DNA from: Candidatus Woesearchaeota archaeon
Lineage (GTDB): Archaea > Nanobdellota > Nanobdellia > Woesearchaeales > UBA10216
DNA: 19,933 bases
Assembly: GCA_023269295.1 (NCBI GenBank)
Contig: JAHFTU010000008.1
Span: forward strand, 1 to 19,933
Direction of reading: 5' to 3'
Shown here: positions 5,498 through 13,619 of the stretch, piece by piece
How positions within the stretch are numbered: the stretch's first letter is position 1
Layout: each line of letters begins with the position of its first letter
The notes under the pieces: model-generated
Seen by the model: only the letters and a program-made list of their open reading frames with translations
What the model was told of the DNA's origin: nothing
Databases searched by the model: none
Translations under genes and position numbers: made by a program

Positions 5498-7760
5498 TTC
5501 TGCTGATGTGCTGCTCCTTCACTGTCCGCAGGACGTGCTGCACAAAGCTTTCAACGCGCTCCTCATGGCTGACTATTATTATTTGAGGAAGCTGAAGCTG
5601 CACGAGGACGTCCCTGAGCTTGTTAAGCTGCTCGGCGCTGAAGCCGTCAGTCGGCTCGTCAAGGATGAGAAGGTCCTTTGTCCTGATAGTTGAGACGAGG
5701 TTGTTTATTACCATGTTCAGGGCGAGGCGGTAAGCAAGCGCGCAGCTCGTTTTCTCGCCTCCTGAAAGGTTCTCAACAGGAATCTCAAAGCCGTCTGCCT
5801 CCACAACAGGCGTGAAGTCATCATCAATGCGCGCCGTAAGGGTATCATTGCCCATGAGCATCACGAACCACTCCTTGAAAAGCTCGTCAAACTCATGGTG
5901 CACTTTCATCATCACATGCCGCTCAATTACGCCAACAAGGCCGATGAACATTTCCTCCAGCCAGTAGTTGAGGTTGTTTGACTCGTCCAGCTCTTTTTTG
6001 GCCGCCTCTTTTTTGCTGATTTCATCGGACAGTATCTTAATCATGCTAACAACGTTTTCCCTCTCCTTACCCAGCGAGGCCTTCTGCATCATGAGCTGCA
6101 TTTTTTCGCCCATTGCCTTGTCCAACATTGACTGAAGCTGCAGCAGCCCTGCATCAACATCACCAAAAGCGCCTATTCTGGCAGCCAGCTCAATCTTTTT
6201 TGACTCAAGCAACTCCAATTCTGCGCGCAATGACTCAGCTGACTTCTCAGCAGCAGCAATCATCCTCTCTTTCTCTGCAACCATAAAGAGCTTTTCCTTG
6301 GAAGACTCCAGCTTTTTCTTTGCAGCTGCCAGGGAGGCAAGCTCTGACTGCATCTCGGCAACAGCCATGGTTGATGATGGCAGCGACGATGGCTGTGGAG
6401 GCGAGATATTGACGTTGAAGCTTGCTGCGAGCTCAAAGTAGGGCTTAAGCTCTGAAACAAGGCCTGCAGCTGCCTTCTCCTTGGCCTGCAAGTCATTGAG
6501 CCCTCCTTTCAGCGACTTTATTTTCTGCACAACGGCTGCCTTTTTCTCGGCTGCAGCGATTAGCTTCACGTTAAGCTCAGCGATTTTCGATTCCTCCTCT
6601 GAAGAAATCCTGTGCTTGTGCTCTCCTGAAACAGGCTGAAGGCACGTTGGGCAATTTGAAAGCACAGAGATTTTCTGCTGGAGCTGCAGCGACGAGGACT
6701 TCATCGCCTCATCCCTGCTGATGGCTGACTCGGCATCAGACTTGAGCTGTTCCGAAGCAGCGAGCTCGTCCTCAAGCTGCTTCTTGCTTCCGGCTTCCAG
6801 CAGGAGAGCGTCTGAATAAAGCCTCAGTTTGGAAAGGCCTGAAGAAAGCTGGCCTAGGGCTGCTGAATTATCCTGAACCTGCAACTTCAGGCTGCTGATT
6901 TCTTTTTTGGAAGCTGCAATTTCTGATTCCTTGAGCTTTGCCAAGCTTTTTTTCTCTTCAACAACTGCTGCTGTTGCTGCGAGCTGGCTTTTCAGTGAGT
7001 TGAGCTGCCTGGCTTTTTCCTCAGATTCCTTCAGCGACTCCTGCTGTTGCTGCAGAAGCTTTTGCACATTGTCAATATCCGGAAGGAGCGCTGCAATCTT
7101 TTTATCAACAACAGCCAGGGTGTCTGAAAACTGCTGAAGCTGCTGCTGCTTCTGCGGCAGGTCCTCAATCCTTGCAGAAATCTCCCTCTTTTTCTCGCGA
7201 AGCGCCTGCATGACAACCCCAGCGCTTTCCCTCACGAGCTTGTACTTCTCAACCTGGAACACCCTCCTCAGCGTATCAAGCCTGACCTGCGGGTCCTCGA
7301 AAAGGATGCGCTTCATCTCCTCCTGCGGGGTGTAGACAGTAAAGCGGTAAATGAGCCCTTTGGACTTCCGCAGAAGCTCCTTCGGGTAGCCAAGCATTTC
7401 AAGGACCCTGGCTTTCAGCTCCTCTGCAGTGCAAAACTGCTTAACACCGTCAATAATCAGGTAGCCCTCGTCCTGCCTGATTGAATCCTTCAGACGCTTA
7501 AGATTCCTCTGGATAATTATCTCCCTGCCATCAAGCAGGAAGGTGAGCTCAACAAGCCCTGACTGCTTGCCATGCCGAAGGAGGGCCTCGCTTGAAAGAA
7601 GGCCCTTGCTAATGCCAAAAAGCGCGAACTCAATAGCAAGAAGTATGGTTGACTTGCCGCTGCCGATATCACCGGAAAGCAGCACGCTGCCCTGCGGAAA
7701 ATCTATTTCCTGATTAAGGTAGCTCCGGATGTTGTGCAGCCTGATGGACTTTATAATCAT
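5487..7760 (-). CDS. rad50: Rad50/SbcC-like SMC-family DNA repair ATPase
   Basis: 757 residues, shorter than typical archaeal Rad50 (about 850-900). Walker A is GDIGSGKST (30-38), followed by a Q-loop region around VYTPQEEM (Q146). Two long coiled-coil arms flank a zinc hook, CPTC (C370, C373). The ABC signature LSGGEK is at 665-670, Walker B LLILDE at 697-702 and H-loop VSH at 730-732. In complex with Mre11, Rad50 tethers and processes DNA double-strand ends, with two hooks joined by one zinc. Usually mre11 is adjacent, but no Mre11 nuclease is seen anywhere in this window. The shortened arms would make a compact molecule. The start at 7760 lies 26 bases from a TATA box. Confidence 0.9.
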   Translation of the reverse strand: MIIKSIRLHNIRSYLNQEIDFPQGSVLLSGDIGSGKSTILLAIEFALFGISKGLLSSEALLRHGKQSGLVELTFLLDGREIIIQRNLKRLKDSIRQDEGYLIIDGVKQFCTAEELKARVLEMLGYPKELLRKSKGLIYRFTVYTPQEEMKRILFEDPQVRLDTLRRVFQVEKYKLVRESAGVVMQALREKKREISARIEDLPQKQQQLQQFSDTLAVVDKKIAALLPDIDNVQKLLQQQQESLKESEEKARQLNSLKSQLAATAAVVEEKKSLAKLKESEIAASKKEISSLKLQVQDNSAALGQLSSGLSKLRLYSDALLLEAGSKKQLEDELAASEQLKSDAESAISRDEAMKSSSLQLQQKISVLSNCPTCLQPVSGEHKHRISSEEESKIAELNVKLIAAAEKKAAVVQKIKSLKGGLNDLQAKEKAAAGLVSELKPYFELAASFNVNISPPQPSSLPSSTMAVAEMQSELASLAAAKKKLESSKEKLFMVAEKERMIAAAEKSAESLRAELELLESKKIELAARIGAFGDVDAGLLQLQSMLDKAMGEKMQLMMQKASLGKERENVVSMIKILSDEISKKEAAKKELDESNNLNYWLEEMFIGLVGVIERHVMMKVHHEFDELFKEWFVMLMGNDTLTARIDDDFTPVVEADGFEIPVENLSGGEKTSCALAYRLALNMVINNLVSTIRTKDLLILDEPTDGFSAEQLNKLRDVLVQLQLPQIIIVSHEERVESFVQHVLRTVKEQHISRIIA

Positions 7761-7781
7761 GCCAGCAGAAGTAACTGCGAG

Positions 7782-7789
7782 TTATAAAA
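7782..7789 (-). promoter_or_regulatory. TATA box of the rad50-like gene
   Basis: TTTTATAA on the minus strand, centred about 26 bases upstream of the ATG at 7760; predicts a leaderless mRNA. It is divergent from the box at 7819. Confidence 0.7.
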
Positions 7790-7818
7790 AGTTTATTCAC
7801 AATAGTATATAGACAAGC

Positions 7819-7826
7819 TTTAAATA
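7819..7826 (+). promoter_or_regulatory. TATA box of the 99-aa protein / DUF131 pair
   Basis: TTTAAATA centred about 27 bases before the ATG at 7850; leaderless start predicted. Confidence 0.7.
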
Positions 7827-7849
7827 AAAAGCCAAGTTTCAAAATAGCC

Positions 7850-8149
7850 ATGGGGGCAGCACTTGAGCTTCGTCTGAGCCAAATAGTAGGAGAAGGCAAA
7901 AATCTTGCGGTTTCTTTTGAGGTTGACAAAAGCAGCGGAATTGAAGTGCCGCTGGTTGAGATTCTACTTAAAGATGACAGGCTAGTTGAAATACCGGTAC
8001 AGCTAGTGAACCCAGGAGGAAAGCCAAGATACGAACGTAAAACTGACGATGGCGAAACAATAAGAGTTTATACTGAAGGACAGCTTGTTCAAGTGGTGGA
8101 CACTCACGGCAAAATATTAAGCGAGCAGCACTACAAGCCACAAAGATGA
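7850..8149 (+). CDS. Hypothetical 99-aa soluble protein
   Basis: I do not recognise the family. The protein has no cysteine and no membrane segment. It alternates short hydrophobic strands (LAVSFEV, VPLVEILL, LVEIPVQLV, LVQVVD) with charged turns, suggesting a small mostly-beta fold. The stop overlaps the next start as ATGA, so it is translationally coupled to a DUF131 membrane protein and may work with it. The TATA box at leaderless distance supports the start. Confidence 0.7.
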   Translation: MGAALELRLSQIVGEGKNLAVSFEVDKSSGIEVPLVEILLKDDRLVEIPVQLVNPGGKPRYERKTDDGETIRVYTEGQLVQVVDTHGKILSEQHYKPQR

Positions 8150-8406
8150 CTCAAGAGCAGCTTCTACAGCTAGGTATTCTGGCTGTTTTCATTGGCTTTG
8201 TTGTAATTATTGGCAGCTTCCTCTTTGCACCGAATGAAAAAGAGCAGGGTGGAAAAAGCAGCTTCAAATTCTCAGTAGTCGGGTTCCTAGGATTCATCCC
8301 GTTCGGGTTCGGCAACGACAAGAAACTAATGATGTTGACGCTTATACTGGCAACTGCGGCAGTGGCTGCGACGATGATTTTGTTTTCGAGAAGCTTGAAG
8401 CCGTAA
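8146..8406 (+). CDS. DUF131-type two-helix membrane protein
   Basis: 86 residues with two transmembrane helices (about 8-27 and 62-80). Between them is a segment GFLGFIPFGFGNDKK that resembles the conserved 'G..PI.FG.DK' stretch of the archaeal DUF131 family, whose function is unknown. Length fits the family. It overlaps the preceding gene by four bases (ATGA), so both are one operon. It converges with the PGI/PMI gene, leaving only 11 bases between stops. Confidence 0.75.
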   Translation: MTQEQLLQLGILAVFIGFVVIIGSFLFAPNEKEQGGKSSFKFSVVGFLGFIPFGFGNDKKLMMLTLILATAAVAATMILFSRSLKP

Positions 8407-8417
8407 GTTAGAAAACC

Positions 8418-9413
8418 TCAAACAAACGGTACCCTTCCAAGCTGCTTCTTGAAGTCCTCGATTATTGCGACGGGCTCAGGGTCAATGCCGGTCAGCTTGG
8501 CAAGATAAACGCTCGTGAGGTCGCCGATGTGGACAGCTGAAAGGATTCTAGTCAGCAGGTGCTCGCCCTTAATAACAATCTGGGTGGAAGCAACGTCCTT
8601 CTTGCCAATCATTTCCTTTGTAAGCTTCACCCTCTCCTTCACCCTCCTCATGTCAGCCTCGTCCTCAAGCATTATAACGTAATAATTGGCATTTAATTTA
8701 GTGAAGCCAACAAGCTCATTGTGGTTGAGCTCGGGAAAAACGTGGGTGAACGCGTGAATCTTCGCGTTCTCGTTGAACTGGGCCTTCCACCTGTATGCAA
8801 TGCCAGCCATCCTGTCAGAAGAGTAGATGAGAGGGACCTTGCCGGCAAGCTTGTCAGCCAGCGACCTAGCGCGCTCACGGTAAGATGAAGCGGCTGACTT
8901 CAGGGCATTGACCGCAGAAGAAATTTCAGGCGAAGGGTCCGGAATAAGACCTGAATTGTGCATGACATTCAAAAGAGGCAGGAAAAGGTAAGGAAGCGCA
9001 GCCCTCGGCTGGATTCCCTCAGGCACTTCAACAACAGCCCTGTTAAGCTGCTCGGCCTGCAGCTTAAGCTTACCCCCTGACGTAACTGCCACAATCTTCG
9101 CCCCCTTCCTCATTGCCGACTTAACAGCGGACAGCGTCTCCTCAGTATTCCCCGAATATGAAATTGCAAAAACAAGCGTCCTGCCATCAACAAAAGCAGG
9201 GACATCATAGCCCCTAGAAACATGGACATGCAGCGACGGCGACTTCTCGGCGCAGTATGTCTGCAAAAGATTGCCGGCTATTGCAGAGCCGCCCATGCCG
9301 GTAACGACCACCTTGTCAACGCCGGAAACCTTCACGCCAGCGCCCAGGTGCTTTGCATCAGAAAGGTGCTCGGGAAAGCGCTCAACAAACGCAATAAAGG
9401 AATCAGCAGCCAT
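8418..9413 (-). CDS. Bifunctional phosphoglucose/phosphomannose isomerase (SIS domain)
   Basis: 331 residues from the ATG at 9413; an ATG two codons upstream is also possible. The frame is open for 60 further codons, but that part contains the promoter and is not protein-like. SIS-fold motifs: GMGGSAIAG (39-47) and the sugar-phosphate loop SYSGNTEET (85-93), then PEGIQPRAALP (R137). The catalytic candidates are E215 in QFNENAK and H231 in ELNHNELVGF, matching the Glu and His of archaeal PGI/PMI enzymes. It interconverts glucose-6-P or mannose-6-P with fructose-6-P, linking glycolysis or gluconeogenesis to mannose-based glycosylation. Length (about 300-330) fits the family. Confidence 0.9.
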   Translation of the reverse strand: MAADSFIAFVERFPEHLSDAKHLGAGVKVSGVDKVVVTGMGGSAIAGNLLQTYCAEKSPSLHVHVSRGYDVPAFVDGRTLVFAISYSGNTEETLSAVKSAMRKGAKIVAVTSGGKLKLQAEQLNRAVVEVPEGIQPRAALPYLFLPLLNVMHNSGLIPDPSPEISSAVNALKSAASSYRERARSLADKLAGKVPLIYSSDRMAGIAYRWKAQFNENAKIHAFTHVFPELNHNELVGFTKLNANYYVIMLEDEADMRRVKERVKLTKEMIGKKDVASTQIVIKGEHLLTRILSAVHIGDLTSVYLAKLTGIDPEPVAIIEDFKKQLGRVPFV

Positions 9414-9493
9414 ACCCATCACCAAAGACAAACACAGTAATAATTGTTCAATGATAACAATAATGAAAACTTTTCTTTGACTGCAGCAAATAT

Positions 9494-9502
9494 CTATATA
9501 AA
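9494..9502 (-). promoter_or_regulatory. TATA box upstream of PGI/PMI
   Basis: TTTATATAG on the minus strand. Transcription would start near 9470, leaving a leader of about 55 bases; GGTGATGG lies just before the ATG. Confidence 0.55.
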
Positions 9503-9553
9503 TATTGTGATGGTGCGCATTCCAGCAGAAACTGTGGCACATTACCAAAACCC

Positions 9554-9560
9554 TTATAAA
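9554..9560 (+). promoter_or_regulatory. TATA box of the L15e gene
   Basis: TTATAAA centred 27 bases before the ATG at 9584; leaderless start predicted. Confidence 0.7.
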
Positions 9561-9583
9561 CCACTCCAAAAATCCCTGTGCAC

Positions 9584-10159
9584 ATGAATCTCTACTCACA
9601 TCTTACACAGGCATGGCAGGAACAGACAGAGGGATGGACTGCTGCGCAAAAGGACAGGCTCATAAAATGGAGAACAGAGCCGGCAACGCTCAGGATAGCT
9701 TTTCCTACACGGCTTGACAGGGCGCACGCTTTGGGCTACAAGGCAAAGCAGGGCTTCATTGTCCTAAGGCAGAGAGTAGACAGGGGCGGGAGACAAAGGG
9801 AACAGATAAGAAAAGTCAGAAAAACATCACACTCAAGGCAAACAAAGATATTAAGCAAGAACTACCAGCAGGTTGCCGAGGAAAGGGCAGCGAGGAAATT
9901 CCCAAACCTTGAGGTCCTGAATTCTTACTACGCCGGCCAGGACGGCCAGCACTACTGGTACGAAATAATCATGATTGACCCGGAAAGCCCTGTAATAAAG
10001 GCAGACAAAATGATGAACTGGATTGCGAGCCCCGCAAACACGAGAAGGGCATTCAGGGGATTGACAGCCGCAGCCAAGCGCAGGAGAGGCCTATTCCACA
10101 CAGGCGTTGGCGCTGAGAAGATAAGGCCAAGCCTCAGAGCGCACAACAGGACCAAATAA
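9584..10159 (+). CDS. rpl15e: Large ribosomal subunit protein L15e
   Basis: 191 residues, the usual size of archaeal/eukaryotic L15e. Characteristic segments: the N-terminal YSHLTQAWQEQ, then RLDRAHALGYKAKQG, a basic RQRVDRGGRQREQ, RKFPNLEVLNSYY, HYWYEIIMIDP and the C-terminal RGLTAAAKRRRGL. It binds 23S rRNA in the large subunit and has no bacterial homologue, so it is a strong archaeal marker here. A GTG two codons upstream keeps the frame open, but the ATG at 9584 fits the TATA spacing and the family start. Confidence 0.96.
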   Translation: MNLYSHLTQAWQEQTEGWTAAQKDRLIKWRTEPATLRIAFPTRLDRAHALGYKAKQGFIVLRQRVDRGGRQREQIRKVRKTSHSRQTKILSKNYQQVAEERAARKFPNLEVLNSYYAGQDGQHYWYEIIMIDPESPVIKADKMMNWIASPANTRRAFRGLTAAAKRRRGLFHTGVGAEKIRPSLRAHNRTK

Positions 10160-10192
10160 GATTTCTAATAAGATAACAAGCATTAGAAAAAC

Positions 10193-10200
10193 TTTAAATA
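10193..10200 (+). promoter_or_regulatory. TATA box of the 60-aa zinc-ribbon gene
   Basis: TTTAAATA centred 27 bases before the ATG at 10224; leaderless start predicted. Confidence 0.65.
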
Positions 10201-10223
10201 CTTTGCACGTTATGGTTTGAAAC

Positions 10224-10406
10224 ATGCCACTAAAGCTTTACTGCACGAGCTGCAACTACCAGTTTGTCCCCAAGACAGACAAAACGCCCAACAGGTGCCC
10301 TTACTGCGACAAGCTTGGCACGATTGAGAAGGCAAACCAGATGCAGGACCTCATAGACGAAGTATCAAGGGAAACAGGCGAGCGCGAAGAAAGGGAAAAA
10401 TATTGA
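10224..10406 (+). CDS. Small zinc-ribbon protein (60 aa)
   Basis: Two knuckles, C7-TSC-C10-type (CTSC) and CPYC (C25, C28), form a one-zinc ribbon. An acidic/basic helix of about 30 residues (QMQDLIDEVSRETGEREERE) follows. Such proteins often bind nucleic acid or partner proteins, but nothing here shows which. It follows L15e with its own TATA box. I recognise no named family. Confidence 0.75.
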   Translation: MPLKLYCTSCNYQFVPKTDKTPNRCPYCDKLGTIEKANQMQDLIDEVSRETGEREEREKY

Positions 10407-10419
10407 GTTGGAGTATTAA

Positions 10420-11328
10420 TCACTTCATTCTTAGAACTGCCTTAAGCGCTGCCACAGCAACAAGAATCTGGCTGTTGTCGGGCTCTTTTGTGGTTATCCG
10501 CTGCAGCAGCAATCCCGGCACAACAATAAGCTTCATCAGAGGGAATTTCTCAAATTTTGCGCCAAGCCGCAGCAGCTCGTAAGAAACCCCAGCAATTACT
10601 GGCAACAGCAGCAGCCTTGAAAGGAATTTCGACATAAAGCCGCCAGGATTTACCAAAGAGAAAACAACAATACTCACAAGCATAACAATCAGCAGGAAAC
10701 TGGTACCGCAGCGCGGGTGCATTGTGGGATATTTCCTGATTTTTGCCGTCAGCAGGGGTTCATGGTGCTCGTACGCGTGAATCGTCATGTGCTCGGCGCC
10801 ATGATACTGGAAAAGCCGCTGGACATCCTTGAAGAGTGAAATGAAGATGAGGTAAGCAAGGAATGCAAGCATGCGGAAAACCCCGTCAACAAGGTTAAAC
10901 AGAAAGGTTCTGTTGCTGCCAACAACAAGCTTAGCTAGAAACAGCGGCGCAACTACAAAAAGCAGAACAGCCAGAAGGATTGCAACAGCAAACGAGAAAA
11001 ACATCTCACGCCTGCCCAAGACATCACTGCCTTTCTCGTCCTTTCCTGCGGCAGCGTTTGCCGAGAATGCAAGGGCCTGGAAACCTATGACAAGGGTTTC
11101 ATAAAGAACGCCAACGCCGCGAACAATAGGAAATTTGAAAAGCCTGATGCGAGCCGCGAGAGGCGAAATCCTCCACACTTTTTCCACAATCCTGCCTGAC
11201 TCTGCCCTTACAGCAACAGCAGTCTTCTCCTTGCTGCGCATCAGCACGCCCTCGATAACAGCCTGGCCGCCGATAAGCGTCAATTCATCCCCATCACTTT
11301 TTTCTTTGCTTACCTTGCCCATTGCCAT
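10420..11328 (-). CDS. DUF1385 (YqhQ-like) membrane protein
   Basis: 302 residues. The N-terminal block GGQAVIEGVLMRS (20-32) is the DUF1385 hallmark. The middle has two helices (about 112-134 and 150-167), then YHGAEHMTIHAYE (175-187) and HPRCGTSF (204-211). The clustered His, Glu and Cys look like a metal site. Further membrane helices (about 212-227 and 238-254) follow. The family is widespread in Gram-positive bacteria as YqhQ, with function not established. Its presence beside archaeal housekeeping genes may reflect old transfer. An ATG two codons downstream (11322) is an alternative start. Confidence 0.87.
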   Translation of the reverse strand: MAMGKVSKEKSDGDELTLIGGQAVIEGVLMRSKEKTAVAVRAESGRIVEKVWRISPLAARIRLFKFPIVRGVGVLYETLVIGFQALAFSANAAAGKDEKGSDVLGRREMFFSFAVAILLAVLLFVVAPLFLAKLVVGSNRTFLFNLVDGVFRMLAFLAYLIFISLFKDVQRLFQYHGAEHMTIHAYEHHEPLLTAKIRKYPTMHPRCGTSFLLIVMLVSIVVFSLVNPGGFMSKFLSRLLLLPVIAGVSYELLRLGAKFEKFPLMKLIVVPGLLLQRITTKEPDNSQILVAVAALKAVLRMK

Positions 11329-11347
11329 GGCAACAACAGCGATAATT

Positions 11348-11354
11348 ATTTAAA
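11348..11354. promoter_or_regulatory. Single TATA box apparently shared by two divergent genes
   Basis: ATTTAAA, with a palindromic TTTAAA core, is centred about 25 bases from the plus-strand ATG at 11377 and about 24 from the minus-strand ATG at 11328. There is no second box in the 48-base gap, so one element may serve both leaderless genes. Confidence 0.6.
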
Positions 11355-11376
11355 ACTATGGAAAAGCCAGAGCACT

Positions 11377-12081
11377 ATGACACAAACAATTTTCTTTGAT
11401 AACTGCTACCAGAAAGAAGCAGATGCAACGGTTGTAGCTGCCGAAGGCAGCAAGGTTGAGCTTGACAAGACAGTCTTCTGCTACCAGGGAGGAGGGCAAC
11501 TTGCTGACAACGGGAAAATAACCTGCAACGGCAGCGAATACAAAGTTATTGACGTCAAAAAAGAAAACGGCGCACTAATGCACTACCTTGACAAGGAGGG
11601 CTTGAAAACAGGCGATAAAGCGCACTGCGTTCTTGACTGGGAGCGAAGGCACAAGCTAATGCGGTACCACACCGCAGCGCACATATTGTCAGCAATTGTG
11701 AACAGGAAAACAGGAGCTTTGATTACAGGAAACCAGATAGAGCCAGAGCAGGCACGATTTGACTTCAACCTTGAAAACTTCGACAGGGCGGTGATTGAGG
11801 AATGCGTGAAAGAAGCGAATGCCGCGATAAGAAGAAGCATGGCTGTGAAGATGTATTTCCTTCCGAGAGAGGAGGCACTAAAGATTCCGGGCATGGTGAA
11901 GCTGGCTGCCGCTGTCCCCCCGCAGGTTGCCAACCTCAGGATAGTTGAGATTGGCGATGTAGATACCCAAGCCGATGGGGGAACGCACGTCAAGAACACG
12001 GCAGAAATCGGGCAGATTGAGATCATAAAGCTCGACAACAAGGGAAAGAGCAACCGCAGAATCTATTTCAGGTTAATCTGA
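11377..12081 (+). CDS. alaX: AlaX-type alanyl-tRNA editing protein
   Basis: 234 residues, the size of AlaX-M. The N-terminal YQGGGQLADNG (about 36-46) matches the GGGQ block of AlaRS-related editing proteins. The zinc motif HTAAH (H98, H102) and a C-terminal DGGTHVKNTAEIG (200-212, H204) follow. It deacylates Ser- or Gly-mischarged tRNA-Ala in trans. One oddity: the zinc-ligand cysteine normally found before GGTH is Asp200 here, so the metal site may be His3/Asp or weakened. Divergent from DUF1385 with a shared TATA box. Confidence 0.87.
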   Translation: MTQTIFFDNCYQKEADATVVAAEGSKVELDKTVFCYQGGGQLADNGKITCNGSEYKVIDVKKENGALMHYLDKEGLKTGDKAHCVLDWERRHKLMRYHTAAHILSAIVNRKTGALITGNQIEPEQARFDFNLENFDRAVIEECVKEANAAIRRSMAVKMYFLPREEALKIPGMVKLAAAVPPQVANLRIVEIGDVDTQADGGTHVKNTAEIGQIEIIKLDNKGKSNRRIYFRLI

Positions 12082-12117
12082 TTCTCCACTGGACACTGGA
12101 CAGCTGCCCGCGACAGG

Positions 12118-12125
12118 TATTTAAG
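12118..12125 (+). promoter_or_regulatory. TATA box of the exonuclease-Nudix operon
   Basis: TATTTAAG centred 27 bases before the ATG at 12149. This supports that start over an in-frame TTG at 12131. Confidence 0.65.
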
Positions 12126-12148
12126 TTGAATTGGCGGCCAGGGCAGGT

Positions 12149-12943
12149 ATGATTAAGAACAGCTTCATATTTCTGGAAAAAATATCCGCAGCAAAAGAGA
12201 GAAAGCTGTGGCAGCAGGGCATATTGGACTGGGATGATTTTCTGAAGGCAAAGAGAATAAAAGGAATCTCTGCTGCCGCGAAAATTTATTACGACAGAAA
12301 AATAACGGAAGCAAGAAGGCAGCTGTACGAAGGGAACAGCAGCTACTTTGCAGGCCTCCTGCCCCAGACAGAGCACTGGAGGCTTTATGAATTCTTCAAG
12401 GAGGATGCTGTTTATCTGGATATTGAGACAGACGGCCTAAGCAGCAACAACGACGTGACCCTTGTGGGAATCTTTGACGGCCTTGACACTAAGACAATGA
12501 TTCGCCGCGTGAATTTGGACTGGCAGCTGCTGCGGAAAGAACTCGCAAAATACAAGATTGTCGTGACTTTCAACGGCAGCGTTTTTGATCTGCCTTTCAT
12601 GAAAAAAAGATACGGAGAAATGATGCCAAAGCTGCCGCATTACGACCTCCGCTTTTGCTGCAGCAGGATAGGATTGAAAGGGGGACTGAAGATGATTGAG
12701 AAAGAGCTAGGCATCCGCCGCAGCAACTCAATCGTTGAGAAGATGTGTGGCGGGGATGCGGCGCAGCTGTACAGGATGTGGAGAGGCAGCGGCGACGACT
12801 ATTACTTGAAGCTGCTGGTTGAGTACAATGAAGAAGACGTCATTAACCTCAAGAGAATCGCAGAGCACACTTGTAAGGAGCTTCGAAAAACAGCCACAGA
12901 TGCCAAAATATTAAAAGAAGATACTGAAGCAACAGGCATATGA
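12149..12943 (+). CDS. Predicted DEDD-type 3'-5' exonuclease (RNase H fold, COG3359/YprB-like)
   Basis: 264 residues. An N-terminal helical region of about 85 residues (containing a probable helix-hairpin-helix-like KAKRIKGIS) precedes the nuclease domain. ExoI is YLDIETDG, ExoII is VTFNGSVFDLPFM, and the terminal acidic motif is YNEEDVINL. The Tyr four residues before the last Asp makes it DEDDy. The family is uncharacterised in most organisms, and the expected substrate is a nucleic acid 3' end. The stop overlaps the Nudix start as ATGA, so the two are translationally coupled. Confidence 0.82.
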   Translation: MIKNSFIFLEKISAAKERKLWQQGILDWDDFLKAKRIKGISAAAKIYYDRKITEARRQLYEGNSSYFAGLLPQTEHWRLYEFFKEDAVYLDIETDGLSSNNDVTLVGIFDGLDTKTMIRRVNLDWQLLRKELAKYKIVVTFNGSVFDLPFMKKRYGEMMPKLPHYDLRFCCSRIGLKGGLKMIEKELGIRRSNSIVEKMCGGDAAQLYRMWRGSGDDYYLKLLVEYNEEDVINLKRIAEHTCKELRKTATDAKILKEDTEATGI

Positions 12944-13392
12944 AGGAAATATCAGCAGGTGCCATCATCTTCAGGATTGATGAGAAAAACAGGAAGCCAA
13001 AATACTTGCTTCTCCATTACGGCACAGAGCACTGGGACTTTGTCAAGGGCCACATTGAAGGAAAAGAAACAGAAGAGGAAACCCTGCGCAGGGAGGCAGA
13101 AGAGGAATCAGGACTGACTGACCTGAAGATAATCCCTGGCTTCAGGGAAAAAATAAGCTACTTCTACAAAAGGGAAGGCAGAACAGTGCCGAAGGACGTG
13201 ATTTTCTTCCTGGCACAAACCAACACGGCTGAAAAAGGCATAAAGCTGTCATTTGAGCATTCAGGCTATGATTGGCTGGAGTTTGATGAAGCTGTGAAAA
13301 AGGTAACTTACGACAGCAGCAGGAAGGTACTGGAAAAAGCCGACCATTTCCTGAAAAGTTTCCAGAAGCAGCGAAGCTTATTCGAAAAATAA
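12940..13392 (+). CDS. Nudix hydrolase, Ap4A-hydrolase-like
   Basis: 150 residues with a perfect Nudix box, GX5EX7REUXEEXGU, at 37-59 (G37, E43, R51-E52, E55-E56, G58-L59). The N-terminal SAGAIIFR and HWDFVKGHIE resemble bis(5'-nucleosyl)-tetraphosphatases (asymmetrical), which split Ap4A into ATP and AMP. This subfamily call is by overall resemblance. Other nucleotide or capped-RNA substrates cannot be excluded. It is coupled by a 4-base overlap to the exonuclease upstream, suggesting a joint RNA or nucleotide clean-up role. Confidence 0.88.
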   Translation: MKEISAGAIIFRIDEKNRKPKYLLLHYGTEHWDFVKGHIEGKETEEETLRREAEEESGLTDLKIIPGFREKISYFYKREGRTVPKDVIFFLAQTNTAEKGIKLSFEHSGYDWLEFDEAVKKVTYDSSRKVLEKADHFLKSFQKQRSLFEK

Positions 13393-13451
13393 AGACATTT
13401 CTGAAAATTCAACAGGGCTTCCGAAAATTTTCCGACGAGAAAGGCACAAGG

Positions 13452-13460
13452 CTTATTAAG
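13452..13460 (+). promoter_or_regulatory. TATA box of the membrane microprotein pair
   Basis: CTTATTAAG centred 26 bases before the ATG at 13482; leaderless start predicted. It supports the 45-codon frame as a gene. Confidence 0.55.
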
Positions 13461-13481
13461 AAGTTGCGCTTAAAGGACTGC

Positions 13482-13619
13482 ATGGAGAACAAAACCGTAA
13501 TAAATGTGGAATACAGGCTAACTTGGAAAGATTTCGGCTATTACAATCTTATTTCAATGGCATTAATTGCCATACTTGTGATTTCACTGCTTATATGGCT
13601 AATAAAAGGTGTTGAATAA
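13482..13619 (+). CDS. Membrane microprotein (45 aa, one helix)
   Basis: A short frame, ATG at 13482 to TAA at 13617-13619. A polar, mildly acidic N-terminal part (about 20 residues, with YRLTWKDFGYYN) precedes one strong hydrophobic helix (about 22-42, ending LLIWLIKG). Its stop codon is directly followed, with no spacer, by the ATG of the next membrane protein, so the two are surely co-translated. The region is visibly richer in A and T than neighbouring genes. Function unknown. Paired small membrane proteins of this shape are seen in toxin, holin-like and envelope-stress modules, but nothing here picks one. Confidence 0.6.
   Translation: MENKTVINVEYRLTWKDFGYYNLISMALIAILVISLLIWLIKGVE

Noticed and set aside
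9420..9599. 60-residue N-terminal extension of PGI/PMI
   Set aside because: Contains the TATA box and Cys/His-rich junk residues; family length and motif spacing fit the ATG at 9413.
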